From Gonatopus flavifemur (lineage: Eukaryota > Arthropoda > Insecta > Hymenoptera > Dryinidae), in the NCBI GenBank assembly GCA_018340375.1, contig JAFFJZ010000016.1, forward strand, positions 4,595,372-4,659,371: a stretch of 64,000 nucleotides of DNA, read 5' to 3'. Of this stretch, positions 34,755 to 46,699 are shown piece after piece. The notes beneath the pieces were generated by a model that ran no database searches, had not been told where the DNA came from, and worked only from the letters and a program-made list of their open reading frames with translations. Both the position numbers and the translations under genes were made by a program. Each line of letters begins with the position of its first letter. The stretch's first letter is position 1.

Positions 34755-35740
34755 TTGATTATGGGAATAATGACACAACTATTTTGATTGTTTTGTCATA
34801 AAAAGGATCATGTAGCTTATTCTGAAACATTTCTCAAGTACTTCGATTCACAATAATGGGAAGGATTGAATATACTACATGGTACATGTACAATATGCAA
34901 TGTAAATCATGGAAACAGTAAAAATAGTTCATCCATGAAAAAACGTGATTACTTAAGAACTGTTCAAAGGAGATCCGATGAGATTTTTTTAATCTTCCAA
35001 ACATTACACGTCTTTTTATAGATTTCCAACTATTGATTGGTTCCACAGTTAAGTGGATTGTATATTACAAACTTGTTTGATATAGTAGTTCAGTATTTGA
35101 TAATAGTATTTTGTTTTGATATTGCCAACTCAAGCATTGTTTTGAATACCATTATCTCTTTGAATATTGACACCTAATGTGTTATGATAACATCATTATG
35201 CATTGGATTTATCTAAAGTCACACTGATTTCCATACAATTTTATGCACATAATAATACTCAAATTATTACTATTCGAAAGAATACTATTATACTGTAAAA
35301 TTCAATTAACTGTAGAACCAGAAAATTATTTAAAGCTAAAAAATTATATATTTTATATCATTGAAATTCCAAAAATTCATCACATATCTCATCAACTGTT
35401 TTCAACAACAATTTGATTTTTCATGATATATTTCAAGATTATGTATATAATCAGGAATATTTTCTTGTACAATTTCCCATGATTGATGGGGAATTATTGA
35501 TATAACCTGAAAACTATGAAATCCTGTCTGAGTTGGTACGTTTAACTTTAATAATAAATTACTGCATCATGCAACCAAATGAAATGTATGATTGAAGGAA
35601 GAACAGATAGCTCGGATTCTTGTCAAGTTCACAAGCTTTGGCAGTACATTTTGTAGTTATCAGGTCATGCCCTCAGTTTGCCATCAGTGATGAGACCCCA
35701 GTAAGTACTTTAACGTGTATATTGGATGTAAACTTACATT
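34755..35740. other. AT-rich non-coding stretch
   Basis: No gene, TIR pair or array was recognised. Confidence 0.4.
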
Positions 35741-36008
35741 CCCTGTCCGAAAAGTCCCATAGATTCCCATGGATTCACATAGGTACTGTGACAATAACCG
35801 CATAGAAACCGATAAGCTATTTTATTCCTATCAGAATTAATCAGGTTTTGCCGATCATGCTGATAGAAACCCATGGAACATCAGATTCCACTTAGAATCT
35901 CATAGAAACCCTTGGGTCCTGTGACAATAACCGCACAGAAACCGATAGGATATCATTGATTCCATTAGGATTTCGCCTATCGGTTTCTATTGGTTTTTTC
36001 GCACAGGG
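35741..36008. mobile_element. TIR element, CCCTGTCCGAAAA, TT duplication
   Basis: CCCTGTCCGAAAAGTCC on the left and GGTTTTTTCGCACAGGG on the right are inverted. TT flanks both sides. The inside repeats CATAGAAACC and ACAATAACCGCA, so a 268-bp miniature of the satellite-bodied elements. Confidence 0.72.
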
Positions 36009-36629
36009 TTTAATAAGTAATATCCTCCTCAAGAATATAACAAATTATATCCGCCTTTTTTATATGATTATTAAATGCAGATTGAGTAGAAAATTATCTA
36101 TTACATGTAAGTCTACATCTGATATATACGTTACAAGCAGTATTTTGTGTTTACTGGAAGTTGACTTTTTGCTGGAAAGTATATACCAGGTGTGTAAGTG
36201 TGGAACCGGAATTTGCCCATAGGTGGCGCTAGATGTCGATGCAGTTACCGACACATCACGTCAGCGGTGTCTTGTTATTGTATTGATATCCGACGAAGAT
36301 TTCCAACTCACAATAACACGAGTTTCATTCAGTAGCATTAGTTTATTAAAGATAAACATGTCGAGTTTTGTGCCAACAAATTACGGTTTACGGATAGCAC
36401 TACTTTTCTGTTTTCATCTGAAGAAAACCACAGCCAAATCGCATCGAATGCTTGTGGAAGCGTTTGGTGAGCATGCTCTCGGAAAAACACAGTGTTTCGA
36501 GTGGTTCAAACGGTTCAAAAATGGCGATTTCGACGTCAGGAACGAAGAACGTGGACGACCACCGGAAAAGTGTGAAGACGTGGACCTGCAAGCCTTGTTG
36601 GACGAAGACGACGCTCAAACACAACAACA

Positions 36630-36960
36630 CCCTGGTTGAAAAATCCGATTGAATCCGATAAAAAAAAATTTTATCGGAATGAATTGAGGTTCTGCATCGG
36701 AAATTTCCTATTGATACCAATGAGATCATTTTTAATTGGATTTAATCGGTCTTTCCCCCGGTTGAAAAATCCGATTGAATCCGATGAAAAAACATTTCAT
36801 CGGAATGGATTGAGTTTCTGCATCGGAAATTTCCGATTGATACAAATAAAATAATTTTTAACTGGATTTAATCGGCATTTTCCCTGGTGAAAAAATCCGA
36901 TAAAAAAAACTTATCGGAATGAATTGATTCCTGCATCGCGATTTTCTTATTGAATTTTAT
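36630..36960. repeat. Three tandem copies of the element's left terminus
   Basis: Units begin near 36631, 36757 and 36884 (period 126-127 bp). Each opens with CTGGTTGAAAAATCCGATTG or a variant, then TATCGGAATGAATTG, TGCATCGG and GGATTTAATCGG. Only the first has the true end CCC plus the duplication. Confidence 0.75.
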
Positions 36961-37369
36961 TGGTTGTCAACCTAACCAACGAACGGTTTATATACATTAT
37001 ATACGCGCATTATATATCAATTAAACAAACACATATATCATTTATTCAATCATTGCGTATGACAAATTATTGCTGAAATAAATTCAAACGATCATTTATG
37101 TGTTATTAATATGGTGATCACCCATCCACCTTGTACCGCAGTTGTCGTTGCTTAACCCAGAAGATCGATCTGGAACACCCGCTCGCTCGATGCCGTGGTT
37201 CGCTTCCTATCAATGTGAACTAAATGACTGTCTTATGTCAGGGATGGGTGTCCTATAGTAATGAGATTCAATTGGTAATAGTCCATTGGACATATGAGGG
37301 ATTGTATCGGTCTTAATGAGAGCATGGGAGTTCATTAATAATAAAAATCCCAATGAAGACCAAGAAAAT

Positions 37370-38469
37370 ATTTTCCAATTGGATTCAATCGGTATTTTAT
37401 GATGGATGAAAAGTTCCGATTGATATCAATACAATATTTTTCATTTGAATTCAATCGGTATTTTATCAATTATGAAAATTCTAATTGATACGAGTCAAAT
37501 ATTTTCCAATAGGATCCAATAGGTATTTTATCAATAATAAGAATTCCGATTGATATCAATAAAATATTGTGTAATTGGATTCACTTGGTATTTTATGATC
37601 CATGAAAATTCCGATTGACGCCAATACAATATTTTTCAATTGGATTGAATCGGTATGTTATTAATTATGAAGATTCTAATTGATATCAGTCAAATATTTT
37701 TCAATGGCATCCAATAGGTATTTCATCAATAATAAGAATTCCTATTGATACCAAGAAAATATTTTTCATTTGATTAAATTGAGATTTCATTGATTATTGA
37801 AATTTTAATTGATATCAGTGAAATATTTTTCAATGGAATTCAATGGGTATTTCATTAATCACAAAAATTCCAAATGATACCGAGAGAATATTTTCTAATC
37901 GGATTCAATCGTTATTTTATGGTTGATGAGAAATTCCGATTAATACCAATGAAATATTTTTTAATTGGATTGAATCGGTATTTCATTAATCATGAAAATT
38001 TTAATTGATACCAGTCAAATATTTTTCAATGGGATCCAATTGATATTTTATCAATAGTAAGAATTCCGGTTGATACCAATACAATATTTTTCAATTTGAT
38101 TCATTCGGAGTTTTATCAATCATGAAAATTCTAATTGATACCAGTAAAACGTTTTTCAATGGGATCCAATTGGTATTTCATCAATAATCAAAATTCCAAT
38201 TGATGAAAAAAAAATGTTTCTTATTTGATTGAATAGGTATTTTATTGATCATTAAAATTGTAATTGATATCAGTCAAATATTGTCCAATGGCATCCAATA
38301 GGTATTTTATCAATAATCAAAATTCCAATTCGTACGGACACAATATTTTTTAATTTGATTCAATCGGCATTTTATTAATCATTACAATTATAATTGCTAC
38401 CAGTAACATATTTCTCAATGGGATTCAATGGATATTCCATCACTGATAAGAATTCCGATTGATACCAAT
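37370..38469. repeat. Satellite-like array, about 65-bp monomers
   Basis: Successive monomers alternate between ATTTTTCAATTGGATTCAAT.GG and ATGAAAATTCTAATTGATAC types, giving a roughly 130-bp double unit. Around 16 monomers. The array stops at the hAT insertion. Confidence 0.7.
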
Positions 38470-39670
38470 CAGGGTTGGCATCTGTGGGTCCAACCCAATT
38501 GGACCCAGTGGGTTTTTTCGGGTGGGTACGGATTGAAAAAACCCTCAAAAACCCAGTCAAAAACCCACATGGTGCTCAATTGAATGGTTATTTAATACAA
38601 TGTATTTTTCCATGTTGTTCTTCTTTCTAAATTTGCATCAGTAGAATTTCATTGATTCTACAGTTATAAGTATCCCACTGGATAGAATTGGATGAATTTT
38701 ACTACGTTATGAATTAATACTCACTATTCAGTGAGTGAAAGCTTACCTAAAGCTCGAAATGATGATTGATCGAAATGAGTCATATTTCATTGGGAAACTC
38801 AACACCGAAAAAAATAATTTATTTGATCGAATGAACTGAAGTTAGTTGTGAAAATGAGTTCCGAGTAATAAAAGAATAGAAGCCGGTCATAAAAGCTGTA
38901 GTTAAGGCAACTTCAGATTAGTAACAGCAACTAAAGTCAGAGAAATTAAATTTGAATTCAGTTGAGCCAACGCCCGTTTTAGTTATCCAAATGTCAACAA
39001 CTGTATCTAGTTGCTGGAACTAATTTGGAGTAAGGGTAACTAATAATTTTTTTCGGTGAGTGGATACTCACCAATGCAGTGCATTGGAGTGAAATACTAA
39101 TAATCGCGATCCAGTGGAATTCCACTGATCTAAATACGGGAAGTTATTTAATTGAGATTTGTTCAAATGTTGCTCGAATACCGTTGAAAGACTTGTTCAT
39201 TGAAGTGTGATTTTTTTTATGAAAACGAATCCGTGAAAATTGCCCAGAACTTTTCATGCATATGTGGTACGACTAGCCATTGTTTTGGATCGTCGTTTTG
39301 TATTCTCGAAACCTTCCAAAGCATTGCCTAGCCAGATTATAAACGCTTGAGGAATGTTGAAAAATTTCAAAAAACACGTTTCCTCTAAAACCACACCTCC
39401 ACTTATTAGTCAATAGAATGTGATAACTTCCTTCAAGTATAGAAAAATATGGGAGATAAACATTAATAATTGAAAATGAATTCAATGGAAAATAATTTGT
39501 ACAATGTAGATTTTGATTATGACGAGACAGCATTTAATATGATTCAATAAAATAGCATAAAATCATAATTTGAATATGAATGTTCATATTTCGGTACAAA
39601 TACAATGGTACATATTCATTCTTAATATCTACATAATGGATGAGTTTGATAACTCTGTTTATTTTTCATA

Positions 39671-39912
39671 CACTGAGGGAAGAAATTCATTGGGACAAAA
39701 AAATATTACATCCAATGGTATCTATAAAATATTTCTTGAGATCAATGAAATTTTACTCCAATGGATGAAATGGTTTTTCAGTTGATGAAATACTTCATGC
39801 GGTCAAAAACCATTTCATTCATTCGAATAATATTCAATTGGTTCAAAGAAATATTTTATAGTTACCATTGGATGAAATATTTTCTTGCCTCAATGACTTT
39901 TTTCCCTCAGTG
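39671..39912. mobile_element. Palindromic MITE inside the hAT element
   Basis: CACTGAGGGAAGAAATTCAT to ATGACTTTTTTCCCTCAGTG, flanked by TA on both sides. Inner words CCAATGG, ATGAAAT and AAATATTT pair between arms. Same family as 26010-26271. Confidence 0.85.
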
Positions 39913-40200
39913 TACTTATATGGGTTTTTGTATTTTTTTATTCAAAAAATATCATAATAAAAATGAGGGTGAACTACCGAGTAAATGAACGATGGCCTAA
40001 TGGAATAAAGATTCATAAAAGAAGTAACTATTAAAAATTTCTACTACGTTAAAATAATTCGGTTTTTTTCAAAATAGTAACAACTTCTTATGAAAACAAT
40101 CAAATTACTTTAATGTAGCAGAAATTTTTAATAATTACTTCTTTTATAAATCGTTGATCTACTGGGTAGTGCACCCTATTTTAGAAAGTCTTAGTTGTAG

Positions 40201-40395
40201 TTAATCATCGTGTTGTTCATTTTGATAAAATTTATATAGTTTAACTAATTTAGTGCCCCTTTCTGGAACTAGTCTATTCCTCAGACTATTCTAAATATGC
40301 CCGAATGAGGAAAAAATTCTTTCAATCCCAGCACTGCTAGGTGGACACCTTAACAATTTGGCCAGAAACATGCAAAACCACTTGGTAGATTGTTT
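40201..40395 (-). pseudogene. hAT transposase C-terminal dimerisation relic
   Basis: The minus strand encodes CMFLAKLLRCPPSSAGIERI, then FSSFGHI, a stop codon, NSLRNRLVPERGTKL and LYKFYQNEQHDD before a natural stop at 40201. The S.A.IERIFS...G.I...LRNRL pattern is the hAT C-terminal dimerisation motif. The TAG stands where a Gln is expected. No other part of the transposase was recognised upstream, so most of the gene has decayed. Confidence 0.8.
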
Positions 40396-41252
40396 TGATG
40401 TGCAGTGTGGTCTTGCATCAAAAGTAGAATGGACACAACATACAAGGATTTGTAACGTCCAATTTGAATTGTGGCGATGCTGATCGAATTGCAGTAAAGC
40501 GCGTTAACGGTTGGAGTAAATTGCACTTGGAAATTTCACTAGTTTCAAACTTGATTTCAGCTCATGTAAACACAAATCTTGGTCCAATTTCAATCTGATC
40601 GAGGCCCAACCTTGAAAGCTCAGGCCAAAGTCGAACAAAAATTTATCCCAGATTGGTGCTCACATGAGAGATTAGATGAAAAGTAACTTTTTAGTTTATT
40701 CGGTATTTCCTGGTGACAATATAAAGTAGAATGGAATATGGTAGGGAGTCTTTTGGCAGAATCGACATGATTTGACAATCACTAGTCGCTTTCAGAGAAC
40801 ACTAGGGAATGACTAGCGGTGGTCGAATCATGTTCATTCGGCCAAAAGATCCCTTACCATGGAATATACATATGTAAATGTATTATTCTATATCATCATA
40901 TACGGAAAATGATAACATAGTACGATAAAAATGAAGATTAGTAGGTCATACTAAGAATCATCAGAGGAAACCAATGCCAATCAGCATTGCCAGTATTCCC
41001 TAGAAAAATCTTCAGCATCTAATGATTGGTCATTTCTTGTACAACTGGCCAATCATATTTTCAATTTGGGAAGAAATGACCAATGACAGAAAATCTGAAG
41101 ATTTCTCTAGGAAATACTGGCATCACTGATGCCAATTTGATAAAACCCGAAAAAACCCGGAAAAGCCCGAAAAAACCCGAAAAAACCTGATTGTACCCAG
41201 TGGGGCGGGTTTTGAAGAAAAAACCCGGGTTTTTTCCAACCCTGATACCAAT

Positions 41253-42940
41253 GGAATATTCGCTAATTGGATTCTCTTGGTATCCTACGATTATAGTTTC
41301 TTATTCCAGCAACTTTCCCATTAGTTCCAATACATCGAGGTCACCAGGGATTCCGATAAAAACCAATGATCTGATGCGATGAAAGAAATTTCAAAACTGA
41401 ATCGGTTATTGCCGGTACATACGTATAGGACTTTAGAATCTGTAAACTTGCCTATTATTTCCAATAAATTTGAATGTTGGAATAATCCAATTAAAACCCA
41501 TTGATCAATGAAATCGATACACCCTTAAATGCAGTAAAGAATCTCCCATTAGGAACCCAATCATCATTCAATTTCACAAATTTTCCCATTAGTTCCAATA
41601 GATTGAAATTGTGGAAACTTCCGATAGAAACCGTTTGCCTGATGGAATGGGGAAAATTTCAATCATCCAATCAGATATCTCTTATACAAACTAATAGATT
41701 ATGTGAAGTCTGATTAATTCCCATAGAATGCAGATTTTTTAATTGGTGAATCCCCGATTGAAACCTATAGAAAGAGATTCCGATAAACTCTTATTGATTT
41801 TGAATCGGGGATTGAACTGTTCCGATTGATCCTATGCAGTCCGATTAATTCTGAATCGGTTTCTATCGGATCTTATCGGATTTTTTAACCAGGGCTAATG
41901 CGGTGGAATAAAGTCTAAAATTGAATTGGACATTTCTCATTCAATGCTATTGAATATTCAATCCCGTAAATATTCCTTTTATTTCCCATAAATTGCACTG
42001 AAAAAAAAATGTCATCGAAAATCAATTATATTTTGTTGTTAGGGTAACTGAATATCATAGTCAAGTCAACGAATATACGGCCAGATTGACAGTATAATCA
42101 TTGACTTGACACCATGATGGTTGATTCAACTGCATGTAGTTGAGTCAACAGTGCATGTAGTTGAGGCAACAGTCAGATTCAGTTGGATATATCCAATCGT
42201 ATTCGAATCAACTATATCACCGTTGTCTGTACCCACCTTTTTTTCAGTGTGAGATGATCGAATAATCCAATTGAAACCTATTGACCAATAAAATAAACAA
42301 ACTCAAATCGAATTGGATATTCTGGATAGAAACCCAGTAAGTCTTGAATTTTGTACAATTGTCCCATTGATTCCGATAGACCGAAATCACCGAAAATTCT
42401 GATAAAAACCGATGATTCAATCCGCTGAAAGGAATTCTGAATTCGAATGGGATATTTCTCATTCAATCCTATTCAACTTTCAGATCCGTAAATGGTCCTA
42501 TAATTCCCCATGAATTCGGATAGTGGAATAATCCGATCAAAACCTACAGACCGATCAAATCTGTACGAACTCTAATCGAATTGGACATTCTCCATAAAAA
42601 CCGATTAAATTCCCCATTACGTAACATTTACGATCGGTTCCAATAGCTTTAGGTCATGGAAATTCCCGATAAAAACCATTTGTCTCATGAAATGGAGAAA
42701 TTTTCAAACTCTCAATCAGATATCTGTCACACAAACCGATTGATCACTGAAAGTCATATCAATTCCAATAAAACAAATATTTTTCTATCGATAAATCCTC
42801 GATTCAATCCTATATATACCACGTTCCAATTAATTCCTATTCATCTTGAATCGGTAGTTGAGCCTCTCCGATTGACCCTATTCATTCCGATTAATTTTGA
42901 ATCGGTTTTTATCGGTTTCTATTGGACCTTTTAATCAGGG
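41253..42940. repeat. Right half of the GATTGAATCC array
   Basis: Degenerate units of about 130-150 bp with CCCATTAGTTCCAATAGAT, GATAAAAACCGAT and TTCTCATTCAATCCTATT words, ending in the inverted terminus. More diverged than the left array. Confidence 0.6.
41996..42249. mobile_element. MITE with CACTGAAAA ends, TG duplication
   Basis: CACTGAAAAAAAAATG to CACCTTTTTTTCAGTG; TG flanks both sides. Inner repeats of GTTGA(G/T)TCAAC pair repeatedly. Confidence 0.72.
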
Positions 42941-43786
42941 CAACTGGCGTATCAGTTAAAGGTGACCCGAGAAGCCATCTCCTTTCGGTTGAAAGCCATG
43001 GGGAAGATACAAAAGGTGGGGAGATGGGTTCCACATGAACTCAACGAAAGACAGCAGGAAAACCGCAAAACATCATGCGAAATGCTGCTCGCCAGGTTCC
43101 AAAGAAAGTCATTTCTCCATCGAATTGTGACTGGCGATGAAAAGTGGATATATTTCGAGAATCCTCAGCGCAAAAAGTCATGGGTTACTCCGGGTGAACC
43201 ATCAACTTCGACGGCAAGACCAAACCACTACTGACGAAAGACAATGCTGTATGTTTGGTGGGATCAGAAGGGCGTGATCTACTACGAGCTGCTGAAACCT
43301 GGGGAAACTGTCAATACTCAACGCTACCGACAACAAATGATCGATTTGAATCGAGTTTTGCGTGAAAAAAGACCAGAATACCAAGAAAGACAACACAAGG
43401 TGATTTTGCTGCATGACAATGCACCAGCACACAAAGCAAAACAGGTCCAGGAAACGATAGAGTCGTTCCGTTGGGAGATTCTTCAGCACGCGCCTTACTC
43501 ACCGGACCTTGCCCCATCCGATTACTACTTGTTTGCATCGATGGGACACGCACTTGCTGAGCAGCGCTTTACTTTTCACGAAGATGTACGAAAATGGCTC
43601 GATGACTGGTTTGCCTCAAAAGAGCAACAGTTCTTTTGGCACGGGATCCACAAATTGCCAGAAAGATGGAAAAAATGTATAGATAGCGACGGACAATACT
43701 TTGAATAAGTTATTTTGTATCATATTATTACAATAAACGTGTTTTTTCTGTACAAAAATTCCGGTTTCATACTTACACACCTGGTA

Positions 43787-44715
43787 GTATGTATATATTC
43801 CTAAATATATGTACATTATAAATTCATTCATTAAGCGATTTTGAAAATAGTAGAACTTCAATAATTTGTGTTGATAATTCCTTATGATATATTGTTTTTT
43901 CTCCTTAGACAAAAGAATCAATCTTATCTTTCACATTTCATTTGAAATTACAAGTTACAAAGCGAACTCAATGGTTATAGCAAAATAGAAATATTGATAA
44001 GCAAAACCATTCAAATACATGCGAACTTTTTCCATTCAGGAAAATTTTATCTTGATCTTATGATTTGACATCAGAAGTGTGCCATTTTCTCAGCTGGAAG
44101 TTCGACCAATTATTGAAGTTCAACTATCACGGTTTCACTTACTTTAAGAGGAAGAGACTATCCCTATCTATTATACCTGTAATACATCACAAGAACTTGC
44201 AGACAGAAATTGTTGTTTTCGAAGATCATTCCCAAGTAGCATCAAATGTTCGAAGTATATTCGTATTTAATACAAAATTGAAACGTTCGTAGAATATGCA
44301 TTTCAGGTAATTCGTATGTTCATAGAACATGAATAGTATATTCGAATGGGACTGTTCTATATCAACATGGTATATCCATAGAACGTACGTAAGGGTACGA
44401 TTGCTCGTCTTTTGCACATTGAAATATTCAATATTTATATAATACAATAGTGAAACAAGATCAATAATGTTATAGATTTTATAGATGTAATGTTTAGATA
44501 AAAGTTCAACGAAACAGCAATTTATTTTTGATTGTCAATAATTTTCTGATTTATTGGCAAATTTTATGAAATGATTCATTTGCAATGGTGTCTGAAATAT
44601 ATCAGCACATAAATATCATCGAACTGATCGATGAAACAGCATTAACCAATCAAATGCTTGTTTTGAAAGAAAGCGTAAACTCTGATTGGCATGCTAGGGG
44701 GCCAATGTGCTCTTA
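43787..44715. other. AT-rich non-coding stretch with CGTTCATAG repeat
   Basis: 44230-44400 carries ACGTTC/CATAGAA words of the family also seen at 22344-22781 and 24730-25215. No gene is supported. Confidence 0.4.
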
Positions 44716-45173
44716 CTATGAGTATCCCTGTGCGACATCCTTGTCGAATTCTTGAACCTGTAGAATAAATTATAATTAGTTTTGACATTCACTTCAAAAG
44801 AAAAGGAACGATAACTCTTACCTGGGTAGCATTGTTATCGCAATGCCAAAAGTAAAACCAGTCCAGATTCAACGAAGAAGCCTTCAGGTCTGGATGGTTC
44901 TCCGAACAACTGGTACGATACCTGCAAAAGTTGATGAAGAGAATGAATGAAAGCTAGACGAACAAAATGTAATTAATAAGTCACTTACCAAGAGGCATTG
45001 TGATCACAATGATCGCACTCATGAACCCACTACATGTCATACGAGACAGGTCATACAAGTCATGTCTGGAAATAAAAATAACCATGAAAATACCAGTAAG
45101 TACATAATATAGATAACGTATACTTACCGGGAGACATAACTGGTACATAGAAAGTAATCCTACGTAAATATAC
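44716..45173 (-). CDS. Candidate small spliced gene of tandem mini-exons
   Basis: Four exon-like blocks on the minus strand have good acceptor and donor sites: 45173-45128 (46 nt), 45065-44989 (77 nt), 44921-44822 (100 nt) and a last block 44757-44716. The last three share one open frame: WVHECDHCDHNASW, then YRTSCSENHPDLKASS and DWFYFWHCDNNATQ, then VQEFDKDVAQGYS and a TAG. The frame is closed by stops in the 5' part of the 77-nt block, and the 46-nt block does not join it in phase, so the start is unknown or the gene is decaying. The blocks resemble one another at DNA level (GTACCAGTT; CACAATGCC/AACAATGCT before the donor). The HCD.NA motif is repeated in two exons. I recognise no family. 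A non-coding spliced RNA is an alternative. Confidence 0.35.
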
Positions 45174-45179
45174 CTGGAA

Positions 45180-46665
45180 CAAAATAGAGATAAGATTAAT
45201 TATAGGAACATGCATTATTATAAAAGGTTGTACCGGTAGTAAAGGTTGGCTAAATTACTTGCGAAAGTCAACGTGTTAGTGACTCCGAAAACCCCGTGAC
45301 AAGTAGACGCGCATCCAAAACCGTTTGCTGTAAGTAAATATATATATATATATATATTTTAGAATAATAAGAGCCATTGTGTAGCTAAATAATCGAAACG
45401 ATACGTAAAATACCTTCACCGACTTACCATAGAAGAAATAACCCTGCGCGCGAAGAATTCTAAAAGGATCGACCCGACGATGAAAGTCGGTAATTAAAAC
45501 ACACGCGATAAAATTTCGATAACACTATTACCGTACACGCGCGAAACCGATAAACGAAACGATAATTCAATGTTTACAACCCGTTAAACAGATTGTAAAC
45601 ATTGCCGGTGACCGCCATAATGTTTTATTAAAGGCGAATCCTCAAGGGATCCATATCGATCGCCTTGCGGGAATAACAGGGGATAGCCTCTGTTTTAGAC
45701 AAAGAGACCATGAGTCTTCGTGAAGTGCGAGTCTAGCCGTTAGGATCGCCACTTTCGCTCGCAAGTGAGAATAAGCTTTCCAGGGATTATGAGACGGTAC
45801 GCCGGGTGGAATGACTTCTCAATCTCTTAAGCTGAAAGGTGTGTTTCACTTGCCCGGTAAGCCCCGTTGACAAATAGGAGCATTGAGCTTGTCATTAGAC
45901 ACCGTGGTGCGGTTTTGCATGAGACCTTCTGTCTCTGTTTAGAGTAGGTAGGTTTGTAAGAGGGTGAGTTGTGTTTTACTTTCTCACCACTTAACGCTGG
46001 TTAGTCAAGGGGGGTGGAAAGTGTGTTTCATCTGCTTTTCAACTTAGGGGCAAAGCTCAGCCCAACAGGGATATTAGCGTAGTAGCCAACCTCTCACGGC
46101 TGAAACAATTTCGAATAAACCAAAAATTCTTCCGCGCAGAATATTCCATTCGGTGTCCCTCTGAACCAATGGAATCCAATTGCCATTAGGAAAATTAACA
46201 TTCCATGCTTTACCGTCGCGAATATAGATGTCGTGTCCCTCGCGTACAGTTCATTGGTCAATTCCCTATGAATTAACAAAAAGAGACCACTTTCCGTTGG
46301 ATCCAACTTTTAGTTTATTAGTCGCCGCGTGTGCACACGTTTACTATTCGAATTTACTATCAGGATTAATTTATAGCTGAATACCCGTCATGTAAAATTT
46401 GTATTTATATTGTAAATCACTTAGTTTTATTCAACTTTGATATTATTGTAACCAGTCATGATCAGCCCTGATGTCGTAAGGTTAAATAAACCAAATTTAT
46501 AACATTATTCTACAAGTGTTCATTTTAATAATCTGTGACGCGCGTTCCCCAACCTCACTAGAACTTACCCTGGAGACCGGCGAGCCAGATGCATTCATTG
46601 GGGGCTAATGAATACTTTTAATTAGAGACGAATAAAATCGTCAGCGCGTCAGTTTGAAACGTCAC
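45180..46665. other. Unexplained, somewhat GC-richer stretch
   Basis: No protein domain or TIR was found. A (TA)n run lies at about 45336-45358. Three variants of a stem-like word, GTGTTTCACTTGCC, GTGTTTTACTTTCTC and GTGTTTCATCTGC, occur at about 45840-46030. AATAAA-type signals and GGAGACCGGCGAGCC then TTGGGGGC near 46570-46605 faintly recall an LTR end plus primer-binding site. This could be a degenerate solo LTR or part of a non-coding gene. Confidence 0.3.
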
Positions 46666-46699
46666 ACCTGGTTAAAAAAAACGATTGATCCCGACCAAA

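Larger units (their letters stand above)
38470..41244. mobile_element. hAT transposon remnant, perfect 8-bp duplication
   Basis: CAGGGTTGGCATC opens it and TTTTTTCCAACCCTG closes it. ATACCAAT flanks it exactly (38462-38469, 41245-41252). The termini and duplication length define hAT. It holds a transposase C-terminal relic (40201-40395, minus) and a MITE, and is rich in AACCCGAAAAAACCC near the right end. Confidence 0.88.
36630..42940. mobile_element. Satellite-bodied TIR element, 6.3 kb, CA duplication
   Basis: Left end CCCTGGTTGAAAAATCC, right end GGACCTTTTAATCAGGG. CA flanks both sides (36628-36629, 42941-42942). The body is almost entirely degenerate copies of GATTGAATCC / GGATTCAATCGG, i.e. 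of the terminal motif itself, in arrays at the left and right with a hAT element and a MITE inserted. No protein of its own is visible. The exactness of the insertion into a mariner frame fixes both boundaries. Confidence 0.88.
36358..43708 (+). pseudogene. Mariner transposase split by insertion, one nonsense codon
   Basis: The N-terminal half (36358-36629) starts MSSFVPTNYG and has the helix-turn-helix region (KSHRMLVEAFGEH, KTQCFEWFKRFKNGDFDVRNEERGRPP). The C-terminal half resumes at 42943 and runs to 43708. It contains WVPHEL, VTGDEKW (first Asp near 43136), LLHDNAPAHK (second Asp near 43415) and YSPDLAPSDYYLF (third Asp). Thirty-four residues separate the second and third Asp, so this is a D,D34D mariner. 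Removing the insert and one CA restores the frame exactly. Apart from the insert only one lesion is seen, TGA at 43232-43234 where a Gly codon is expected. The similarity looks closest to the mellifera-type mariners of insects, from memory. It cannot make functional transposase as it stands. Confidence 0.92.
36186..43784 (+). mobile_element. Mariner element interrupted by a 6.3-kb insertion
   Basis: Terminal repeats CCAGGTGTGTAAGTGTGGAA and its inverse (ending ACTTACACACCTGG) bound it, with TA on each side. Without the inserted 6311 bp plus 2 bp of duplication it would be about 1.29 kb, the normal mariner size. Confidence 0.92.

Noticed and set aside
34321..34762. An 8-bp duplication around the TAGGNATGTGC MITE
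   Set aside because: CTTATGAT and TTGATTAT differ at too many places to count.
36630..42940. CRISPR-like array because of regular repeats
   Set aside because: Units are degenerate, have no unique spacers, sit in eukaryotic DNA and lack cas genes.
46540..46620. LTR end with primer-binding site
   Set aside because: A TTGGGGGC word and a GGCGAGCC word alone are weak; no partner LTR, polypurine tract or pol remains were found.
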